Shown piece by piece: positions 1 through 5,355 of a DNA stretch of 9,888 nt; within the stretch, counting starts at the first letter, position 1, and each line of letters starts with the position of its first letter. Under the pieces are notes generated by a model. That model saw nothing but the letters and a program-made list of their open reading frames with translations, was not told the DNA's origin and made no database searches. The stretch is from Bacteroidales bacterium (GTDB lineage Bacteria > Bacteroidota > Bacteroidia > Bacteroidales > UBA3824): positions 1-9,888 of the forward strand of contig JAFXMJ010000013.1 of assembly GCA_017530465.1 (NCBI GenBank), read 5' to 3'. The translations under genes were made by a program, and so were the position numbers.

Positions 1-40
1 CGTGACAGGCATGTATTCTAACCAACTGAACTACCAAACC
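1..40 (-). tRNA. tRNA-Asp (anticodon GTC), partial, 3' part beyond the left edge
   Basis: Read on the minus strand from base 40, the sequence begins GGTTTGGTAGTTCAGTTGGT. It has the acceptor 5' strand, U8-A9, a D-stem GTTC/GAAT around an AGTTGGTTA loop, and then the anticodon 5' strand CATGC with loop CTGTCAC. The anticodon GTC falls at bases 6-4, which specifies aspartate. The rest of the anticodon stem, the variable loop, the T arm and the acceptor 3' strand lie outside the window. A good promoter sits about 39 bp upstream, so the gene is probably transcribed on its own or heads a tRNA cluster, and is not a tail of the neighbouring nlpC operon. Confidence 0.92.
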
Positions 41-78
41 GTTTTATAATGGCAAAGACCGTTTTTGTTTTTGCGATG

Positions 79-110
79 CAAAGGTAAGACAGTTTGGCGA
101 ATTGTGCAAA
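79..110 (-). promoter_or_regulatory. Bacteroidota-type promoter of tRNA-Asp
   Basis: On the minus strand TTTG (110-107) is followed by a 20-nt spacer and TACCTTTG (86-79). This is a full match to the known Bacteroidota vegetative promoter pattern of a -33 TTTG and a -7 TAnnTTTG. Initiation would be expected near base 72, leaving a leader of roughly 30 nt before the mature tRNA 5' end. No transcript data are available, so the start site is inferred. Confidence 0.7.
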
Positions 111-165
111 TTTTTGATGAAGTTTTTTCTATTTTTTTTGCAATTTTTTAGCGCAAACTGTCTTA
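85..165. repeat. Inverted repeat overlapping the tRNA-Asp promoter
   Basis: TAAGACAGTTTG (85-96) and CAAACTGTCTTA (154-165) form a perfect 12-bp inverted repeat around a 57-nt AT-rich spacer. Similarity continues outside the perfect arms. Each arm, read outward from the centre, has TTTGCA, then an ATT-rich stretch, then CAAACTGTCTTA, then a CT..GCAT-G tail. The left arm contains the tRNA promoter. The right arm looks like a decayed inverted copy of it, with TATCTGCA where the functional copy has TACCTTTGCA. The stem could also form in transcripts leaving the nlpC operon, but the long loop makes an intrinsic terminator unlikely. Confidence 0.65.
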
Positions 166-198
166 TCTGCATTGTTTCAATGAGTTATACAGCCTCTG

Positions 199-1251
199 CT
201 ACTTGGTCGCAGGGCGGCCGCAGAAGTAGAGTTCGTATGCAGCAACTGCCATATCGAAGGTTGCTACGCCTTTCATGGAGGTGTAGGCTATCTTGTGGTT
301 GCCGAGATAGATGCCTACGACGGGGTATTTGTCGTCTTTCTTGTAGATGACGATGTCGCCAAACTGGAGGTCGTCTTTCTTGACTTCTTTGGTTGCTGCC
401 ATCAACTTCTCCACATCGCGCTCGTATGACGTGCCATAGACGTTTTTGAATACGCTCACTACGAATCCTATGCCGTCGGTGCCGACATTCTTTTCTGATT
501 TGCCGGAGTAGAATGGCGTGCCCATCCATTCGCTGATTTCGGTGAGGAGCTTTTTGTTTTCGTTGCCGGTGAAAGCTACGTCCATCTGCTCCGAAAATTC
601 TTCGTAAGAGGATGGTTTTTCGGTGATTGTGTGGGTTTCGTCAACGGGCTGCGCGGGTTTTTCGGGCTGCGGCGTTGCGCTGGCGTTGCGCTTGTCGAGG
701 CTCTTGACGCGTCCCGCCATGTAGTAATGCTCCTTGTAATAATTGAGCGTGAGGGTCTCGGTCTTGACTCCAACATTGTTGCTCGTGGCGGAATGTATGA
801 AGATGTTGTCGCCGAGGTAGATGGCCACATGGTAGATATTGCCCTTTGCGTTGGCGAAGAATAGGATGTCGCCACATTCGAGGGCGTCGCGCTCCACCTT
901 GTTGACATTCAGCACCATGGAGCCGGATGTGCGGTAGAGTTTTTCTCCATATACGTTTTTGAACACTGTGGAGACAAATCCCGAACAGTCGGTGCCTTTG
1001 CCTTTGGTATTGTCGGCGTATTTATAAGGTGTGCCGAGCCACGACGCCACTTCCTTGATGAGCTCGATGTCCTCAGTGCCTTTGAACTTGACGCCGAGTT
1101 TCTTGCCGTATTTTTCGTAGTCGTCGTTTACTGACTGAGCGGTGTCGGCTTCGGGCAACGGATTCCAATCGTCTTCGGCCAAGGTGCATGATGCCGAGGA
1201 TAGGAGCAATGTCGCCGTTACCGTTGCAGTCATTAAAAATCTTTTTTTCAT
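199..1251 (-). CDS. Exported NlpC/P60 protein: one active and one degenerate domain
   Basis: This 350-residue protein is a predicted cell-wall endopeptidase. NlpC/P60 enzymes are papain-like cysteine peptidases that cut peptide stems of peptidoglycan. Residues 1-22 form an export signal: MKKR, a hydrophobic stretch, then SSASC. Cys22 could be a lipidation site, but the lipobox is poor (Ser at -3); EDD at +4 to +6 resembles a surface-export signal of Bacteroidota lipoproteins. The first domain (about 52-188) has the whole triad: Cys89 in GTDCSGF, His141 in YHVAIYLG and His153 in FIHSAT. A Pro-rich linker (about 189-215) leads to a second domain (about 220-350) of the same fold pattern, in which the triad positions are Gly260, Val311 and Tyr323, so it should be inactive. 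It is the last gene of the operon, 32 bp after a paralogue with the same architecture. The family is clear; the substrate is not. Confidence 0.85.
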   Translation of the reverse strand: MKKRFLMTATVTATLLLSSASCTLAEDDWNPLPEADTAQSVNDDYEKYGKKLGVKFKGTEDIELIKEVASWLGTPYKYADNTKGKGTDCSGFVSTVFKNVYGEKLYRTSGSMVLNVNKVERDALECGDILFFANAKGNIYHVAIYLGDNIFIHSATSNNVGVKTETLTLNYYKEHYYMAGRVKSLDKRNASATPQPEKPAQPVDETHTITEKPSSYEEFSEQMDVAFTGNENKKLLTEISEWMGTPFYSGKSEKNVGTDGIGFVVSVFKNVYGTSYERDVEKLMAATKEVKKDDLQFGDIVIYKKDDKYPVVGIYLGNHKIAYTSMKGVATFDMAVAAYELYFCGRPATK

Positions 1252-1283
1252 AAATATTTGATTGTTAGTGGGTTGGTATATTG

Positions 1284-2393
1284 CTATTTAGACGGACGTC
1301 CGCAGAAGAACACGTCGTATGCGCCAATTGCCATATCAACAGTTGCAACGCCGTTTACCGATGTGTAGGCAATCTGATTGTCAGCGAGATAGATGCCAAT
1401 TACAGGGTATTTGTCTTCGTACTTGTAGATGACGATGTCGCCAAACTGGAGGTCGGATTGCTTGACTTCCGTGAGTTGAGCCATCACTTTTTCCACATCG
1501 CGCTCGTAGTTGATGCCATATACGTTTTTGAATACGCTAACTACGAAGCCAATGCCGTCGGTGCCGACGTTTTTCTCTGATTTGCCGGTGTAGAATGGTG
1601 TGCCCATCCATTCGCTGATTTCTTTGATGAGCTTGCTGTCTTCGTTGCCGGCGAAGCATACGCCCATCTGCTCGGAATATTCTGTGGTGGTGGAGGGGTG
1701 GAGGGCAATGGTCTCCACTGTTTCGGATTTCTTGCCGATTTCCTTCTTTTGAGGACGCTTGTCGAGCTGCTTGACACGTCCAGCCATATAGTAGTTTTTC
1801 TGATAGTAGGCGAGGGTGAGGGTCTCGGTGCGTACACCGATGTTGTTGCTTGATGCGGCGTGGATGAATCTGTCGCCGCCGAGTGAGATGCCCACATGAT
1901 AGATGTTTTTGGCTGTGCCGAAGAAGAGGAGGTCGCCACATTGGAGGGAATTGCGATCCACCTTGTTGACGTTGGCAACCATCGAACCTGCTACGCGGTT
2001 GAGCTTGATGCCGTATGCGTTTTGGTACGCTGTCATTACGAATCCAGAACAGTCGGTGCCTTTGCCCTTGGTAGTGCCGCCGTATTTGTAAGGCGTGCCG
2101 AGCCACGATGCAAGCTCTTTGAGGAATTTGAGATCCTCGTTGCCCTTGAGCGTCATGTTGAATTTCTGATTGTACAGAGCGTAAGAGCCGTAGTTGTTGT
2201 CGGTCTTGTTGTCGGTCTTGTTGTCGGTCTTTTTGCCGTGGATGTTGATGTGCCTGCCGCCGTCTTTGGTCTGCGTTGTCGTAGTCGTGGTAGTGGGATT
2301 GTTGGTAGGCTTATGGACTACGGTTTTCGTGGTTTTCATGCACGAGAGCAACAATGTCGAGATCAATGCTGCAAATAATACTTTCTTTAGCAT
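1284..2393 (-). CDS. NlpC/P60 lipoprotein: one active and one degenerate domain
   Basis: This 369-residue protein is a paralogue of the next gene downstream and a predicted peptidoglycan endopeptidase. The signal peptide ends in LLLSC, a good lipobox, so Cys18 is probably lipidated. The residues after it (MKTTKTVV) lack the acidic cluster of surface-exported lipoproteins, which suggests the protein stays periplasmic (inference). A low-complexity spacer (about 19-70) has a run of seven Thr and three KTDN repeats. The active domain (about 78-213) has Cys115, His166 and His178. The second domain (about 239-369) has Gly280, Val331 and Tyr343 at those positions and should be catalytically dead. 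By hand count the intact domains of the two paralogues are about 67% identical and the dead domains about 76%. It lies 33 bp after the DUF5063-type gene, with no visible promoter between them. Confidence 0.87.
   Translation of the reverse strand: MLKKVLFAALISTLLLSCMKTTKTVVHKPTNNPTTTTTTTQTKDGGRHINIHGKKTDNKTDNKTDNNYGSYALYNQKFNMTLKGNEDLKFLKELASWLGTPYKYGGTTKGKGTDCSGFVMTAYQNAYGIKLNRVAGSMVANVNKVDRNSLQCGDLLFFGTAKNIYHVGISLGGDRFIHAASSNNIGVRTETLTLAYYQKNYYMAGRVKQLDKRPQKKEIGKKSETVETIALHPSTTTEYSEQMGVCFAGNEDSKLIKEISEWMGTPFYTGKSEKNVGTDGIGFVVSVFKNVYGINYERDVEKVMAQLTEVKQSDLQFGDIVIYKYEDKYPVIGIYLADNQIAYTSVNGVATVDMAIGAYDVFFCGRPSK
2196..2231. repeat. Three perfect 12-bp tandem repeats coding KTDN
   Basis: GTTGTCGGTCTT occurs three times head to tail (2196-2207, 2208-2219, 2220-2231) without a mismatch. 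On the minus strand it encodes KTDNKTDNKTDN in the spacer between the lipobox and the active domain of the NlpC/P60 lipoprotein. The unit is a multiple of three, so copy-number change would alter spacer length and keep the frame. Confidence 0.9.
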
Positions 2394-2426
2394 AATGGGT
2401 ATGTTTTTTTAGTTAATAATTCATTG

Positions 2427-3038
2427 TCAACTTCTTTGTCGGTAACTGTCCATATAGTTGTCCAACAGGGAGTTGCCGGTGGAGCGTGGACGATTGGTGT
2501 TGTTGTAATACTCGTCTTCTTCGTCGTCTATTTCGGGACTATATACAAAGGTGTGCAATGCTGCGAGCAATGCCAACGCCCGAGGTCCCCACGTGTCGCG
2601 GAAGTCGCCGATAAGCTCTGCGCGTGATGCCTGCGCCGATTCTTCTGAGCCGGTGCGGAAGTTTTCCGCGAAGTTTTTGAGATTGTGATAGACGTCGGCT
2701 ATGCATTGCGACACTTCCATCTGCTCTGTCTCGCCGTCGTACATTGCGGCGTGAGTGATGTCGATGAAATGGTCGAGCGAGCCGAGCTTTTCGCTAACAA
2801 TGCCGCGTATGTGTTCGTAGTCATATTCCGAAAGAAACGCCTCGGGTTCGCCGTCCATCGGGTCGTATTCGGGGTCGTCTTTGAGGAGCGTCATCTTCAA
2901 GTATGTGAGGGCGAGGATTTTGTGCAGCTTGGTCACAAAATCTTTCCTCGTGAACTTACGCGCCTTCTCCACAAATGCGCAATATTCCGACGCCACCGTC
3001 AGAAATTCCATTGTCCCTTTGTCCAAAAATACTTCCAT
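2427..3038 (-). CDS. DUF5063-type cytoplasmic protein
   Basis: This 203-residue protein has no signal peptide or membrane segment and is predicted to be mostly helical. I recognise the pattern of DUF5063, an uncharacterised Bacteroidota family of about 180-200 residues: an N-terminal (L/V)EF(L/V)TVA.EYC block (here 10-20), a KILALTYLK helix (40-48), an EYDYE..R block (71-78), an IADVYHNLKNF helix (113-123) and FRDTWG...ALH near the end (146-162). The C-terminal 40 residues are acidic, then Asn/Arg-rich, and look disordered. Met10 (MEFLTV) is a possible alternative start; I kept Met1 because nothing decides between them. Function is unknown. It is the only non-exported product in an otherwise envelope-directed operon, which could make it a cytoplasmic partner or a passenger. 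The family call comes from memory of its pattern. Confidence 0.75.
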   Translation of the reverse strand: MEVFLDKGTMEFLTVASEYCAFVEKARKFTRKDFVTKLHKILALTYLKMTLLKDDPEYDPMDGEPEAFLSEYDYEHIRGIVSEKLGSLDHFIDITHAAMYDGETEQMEVSQCIADVYHNLKNFAENFRTGSEESAQASRAELIGDFRDTWGPRALALLAALHTFVYSPEIDDEEDEYYNNTNRPRSTGNSLLDNYMDSYRQRS

Positions 3039-3040
3039 TT

Positions 3041-3095
3041 GGTGATTGGTTGATTTGGTGATTTGTTGAATTGTTGATTTTGTAATTGTTGATTT
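3041..3095. repeat. Degenerate AT-rich tandem repeats between two operon genes
   Basis: About seven imperfect 6-9 bp units of the form g(g/t)tgattt run from 3041 to 3095: ggtgatt, ggttgattt, ggtgattt, gttgaatt, gttgatttt, gtaatt, gttgattt. The array fills nearly all of the 55-bp gap between the SPOR-like gene and the DUF5063-type gene, and its last unit runs into the stop codon of the SPOR-like gene. On the transcribed strand it reads as A-rich AAATCAAC/AAATCACC blocks just before the DUF5063-type start, so it forms that gene's translation initiation region. It has no obvious stem and is not a terminator. Confidence 0.6.
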
Positions 3096-3663
3096 ATTCT
3101 TCTACGCGGTATAGCGATTTGGCAATCTCTGCTTGCACGTTGTCGTAGAATGGTCCTACGGCGAGTTTTTTGAATGAGAGGCTTTCTTTGAGTGCCGCCT
3201 TGAACTCTTTGGGCGAGCCGAATGCCACACGCGCCGGGATGCGTTCAAACTGGTAGGCGTGGCTGCGTTCCATTATCGTTACGTCAACGAGAAACCACGA
3301 CAATTGTCCGTCAAATTTTGATTGCGCCGTGCTGTCTTTGAGTGTTCGGTACAATTGGAGAGCTTCTTTGGCCTCGTCTAATGTGGTGAAGGGTCCGATG
3401 GCGATTTTGGTGCCGTGCACAGTGCCTTCCCAAAGCGATTTTTGAAATTTGCGTGAGTTGCCGTTGTAGATCGTGGGCGAGATGACGCGCAATGCGTATG
3501 CCTCCAATTTGGTGTCGCGGTCGATGGAGTTGGATATTTTAACGTTGAACCAATAAAAAATATCGCCTGACATTGCGCGGAGGTCGGCGCGTTGTGCCGA
3601 TGCGTTAATTGTAATCACTATCAATAGCAGCAGTGTGAGCAGTGTGTTAATAACTCTTTTCAT
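3094..3663 (-). CDS. Secreted protein with two SPOR-like repeats
   Basis: This 189-residue protein has a signal peptide (MKRV, then a Leu/Ile-rich core, cleavage likely after ASA at residue 23). The mature part is an internal duplication of about 70 residues. Repeat 1 (about 38-108) begins WFNVKI and ends KIAIGPFTTLDEAKEALQLYR; repeat 2 (about 123-187) begins WFLVDV and ends KLAVGPFYDNVQAEIAKSLYR, truncated soon after. A strand, then a helix, then a [KR]-[IL]-A-[IV]-GPF turn followed by an A...A..LYR helix is the pattern of SPOR domains, which bind septal peptidoglycan stripped of stem peptides. The match is by pattern only and canonical SPOR first-strand residues are weak, so another small alpha/beta fold is possible. 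It is second in the operon, 51 bp after the propeller gene. A peptidoglycan-binding role would fit the two NlpC/P60 proteins made from the same operon. Confidence 0.65.
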   Translation of the reverse strand: MKRVINTLLTLLLLIVITINASAQRADLRAMSGDIFYWFNVKISNSIDRDTKLEAYALRVISPTIYNGNSRKFQKSLWEGTVHGTKIAIGPFTTLDEAKEALQLYRTLKDSTAQSKFDGQLSWFLVDVTIMERSHAYQFERIPARVAFGSPKEFKAALKESLSFKKLAVGPFYDNVQAEIAKSLYRVEE

Positions 3664-3714
3664 TGTTGTGTAGTTTTTATTAGGTATTTAGTAACCATAT
3701 AGTTGCAAATGTCG

Positions 3715-5196
3715 TCACCGGATGAAGTCGTAGCCTGGTAGTCGGTACACTTCTATCTCTTTTTCAAATGTATAATTCTTATAATCAACTACTTCCACCT
3801 TGATGATGTTTTTGCCCGGGCGGAGGTTGACAGTGTATGATAGCGGGTAGTCGCAGCCGCCTTTGAGGTCTTCGGCGGCGATTTTGTGGAAGTCGTTGTC
3901 GATAATCTGCACCCTGCCGTTCACTGATACCATTACTTCTATCGGCACACCAAAACTATTGAGGCACATCTCGAAATTGAGCGTCTTGCGCAGCGTTGTG
4001 GACAGTGAATCGCTTGGGAATGAGAAGAATAGCTCGGTGCGTTCTTCGGGCTGCATCTTCAATACCGCCATATCCCAGCCTTTGCCAAATGAGAATGTAG
4101 TGCCGGCGAGCAGGATGCCGTTGTCGCGGGTTTCAACGATGGATTTGGCGTAGTCTTGACTTTTGCGCTTGAATGCCTGGTTCCACATCAGGTTGCCGCG
4201 TGAGTCGAATTTCATCATCAGGAAGCTCGAATGGTCTTTCCTATTGGACGATGTGAAGCCGCTGAGTACGAATGTGTTGTCGTATGCCTCAATCAATCCC
4301 GTCGCCTCCTGCCAGTCTTCGTCGCCAAATGTTCGCGTCCAGAGGGTGTCGCCGTTCATATCGGTCTTAACCAAAAGTGCGTCGAAGTCTGTAATTGTGT
4401 ATGCCTTGGTGTATCCCGCCGCCACTATCATACTGTCGCGTGTGGCTACGATTGAAGTGCCTGCGCACCAATCATTTATATAATACCATTGCGACCATTC
4501 GTCGGTGCCGTCGGCTGAAAATTTTACGATTGACATCAACTTGCGCCCGCCGTCGTTGGTGCCGAGGTAGCCCGTTACCACAAATCCGTCGTCGTAGGTC
4601 TGGGCGATGGAGAGGGCGCAGTCGGGGCTGCCGCTGCCAAACTGTTGGTCCCAGAGTTGGTTGCCGTTGTGGTCCACCTTCATAACGTACCAGTTTGGGT
4701 CCACGTCGGCATTGCTGCTCGTCATTCCTGCGATGGCATATCCGCCGTCCTTACATTCGATGATGGCGTGTCCCTCCTCGTCGCCGTCGCCGCCGTAGGT
4801 CTTCTGCCAAATGATGTTGCCGGTGGTGTCTATTTTCATAATGAGGAGGTTGCTCTGGTATTCGCGTTTGCGGGTGGCGTGTCCCACAACTACGATGTTG
4901 GAATCCGAATCCTGTATCATTCCATTGGCACTTGACGAAAGGTACTCGTCCAAAACCTTGCCCCAGCGTCCTTCGCCGTTGTTGCGCATCTTGACAATCC
5001 AGAGGTTTTTCTGTTCGAGTTTGGCAAATCCGGCAATTACATAATCGCCGTTGCGTAGTTCGATGCAGGTATTCGCCTCGTCCCAGCCATTGCCGCCAAA
5101 AGTCTGCGCCCATTCCATTACGTATTGGGCGCGGACATCTGCGCTGCCCAAAATGAGCAACGTCACAAGCGTCAATATGTATGTCAGAGGTCTCAT
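3715..5196 (-). CDS. Secreted seven-repeat beta-propeller-like protein with Ig-like tail
   Basis: This 493-residue protein has a Sec signal peptide (1-23, cleavage likely after VRA). Residues 24-385 are seven repeats with a Trp at 29, 78, 130, 182, 234, 286 and 338; the last five intervals are exactly 52 residues. The repeat reads W-x-(Q/K)-x-(F/Y)-GG, DEA..I, (D/G)-G-(Y/F)-(V/A)-(I/V)-(A/T)-G-(F/Y/M)-T-S-S, then (V/M)-K-(V/F/I)-D-x-x-G-(N/D). This is typical of secreted Bacteroidota propeller repeats, and seven copies suggest one closed seven-bladed propeller. The tail (about 386-493) looks like a single beta-sandwich with SVNGRVQ and LRPGKNIIKVEVVD. There is no T9SS C-terminal sorting domain, so it is probably periplasmic or held at the membrane by a partner. 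It is the first gene of the operon. No catalytic motif is visible; a binding or scaffold role is an inference. Confidence 0.72.
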   Translation of the reverse strand: MRPLTYILTLVTLLILGSADVRAQYVMEWAQTFGGNGWDEANTCIELRNGDYVIAGFAKLEQKNLWIVKMRNNGEGRWGKVLDEYLSSSANGMIQDSDSNIVVVGHATRKREYQSNLLIMKIDTTGNIIWQKTYGGDGDEEGHAIIECKDGGYAIAGMTSSNADVDPNWYVMKVDHNGNQLWDQQFGSGSPDCALSIAQTYDDGFVVTGYLGTNDGGRKLMSIVKFSADGTDEWSQWYYINDWCAGTSIVATRDSMIVAAGYTKAYTITDFDALLVKTDMNGDTLWTRTFGDEDWQEATGLIEAYDNTFVLSGFTSSNRKDHSSFLMMKFDSRGNLMWNQAFKRKSQDYAKSIVETRDNGILLAGTTFSFGKGWDMAVLKMQPEERTELFFSFPSDSLSTTLRKTLNFEMCLNSFGVPIEVMVSVNGRVQIIDNDFHKIAAEDLKGGCDYPLSYTVNLRPGKNIIKVEVVDYKNYTFEKEIEVYRLPGYDFIR

Positions 5197-5267
5197 TGTC
5201 TGTCTTTATGGCATCTGAAAACAATCATTGTGCCACGTCTAATAAAAGCATTGATGATTTGACGATG

Positions 5268-5275
5268 CAAAGTTC
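5268..5275 (-). promoter_or_regulatory. Weak candidate promoter of the minus-strand operon
   Basis: GAACTTTG on the minus strand (5275-5268) matches TAnnTTTG except for the first base, and is followed by CATCGTC, close to the CATCGC that follows the tRNA-Asp promoter. The nearest TTTG upstream (5303-5300) is 24 nt away, longer than the usual spacing. It lies 71 bp before the propeller start in the 159-bp divergent region 5197-5355, where a promoter must exist for this strand. I found no better match there. Confidence 0.3.
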
Positions 5276-5321
5276 ACAAAAAAAAATCAACATTCCATAC
5301 AAAAATTACAAAAATTTAGTC

Positions 5322-5329
5322 TAATTTTG
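5322..5329 (+). promoter_or_regulatory. -7 promoter element of cca
   Basis: TAATTTTG is a full match to the Bacteroidota -7 element TAnnTTTG and ends 26 bp before the cca start codon. No clear TTTG is present at the -33 position, where the sequence is CATTCCATAC. The region is A/T-rich, as is common for these promoters. The short leader fits a gene without a Shine-Dalgarno sequence. Confidence 0.5.
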
Positions 5330-5355
5330 CAAATTATTTTTGAAATCTTACAATT

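Noticed and set aside
85..165. Intrinsic terminator for the minus-strand operon
   Set aside because: The stem is perfect but the loop would be 57 nt and no T-run follows the stem on the minus strand. I found no convincing terminator after the last nlpC gene.
102..350. Plus-strand small ORF beginning with a Phe-rich stretch
   Set aside because: Its start comes from the T-rich spacer and its end is antisense to the nlpC gene, giving an Arg/Cys-rich tail without domain character.
1185..1251. Confident lipoprotein call for the second NlpC/P60 protein
   Set aside because: SSASC lacks the hydrophobic residue expected at -3, so ordinary signal-peptidase cleavage is equally possible. It is noted as uncertain in the gene entry.
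1896..2412. Val-rich plus-strand ORFs that resemble membrane segments
   Set aside because: They are antisense to the Thr-run and KTDN spacer of the NlpC/P60 lipoprotein; the apparent hydrophobic helices are complements of Thr and Asn/Asp codons.
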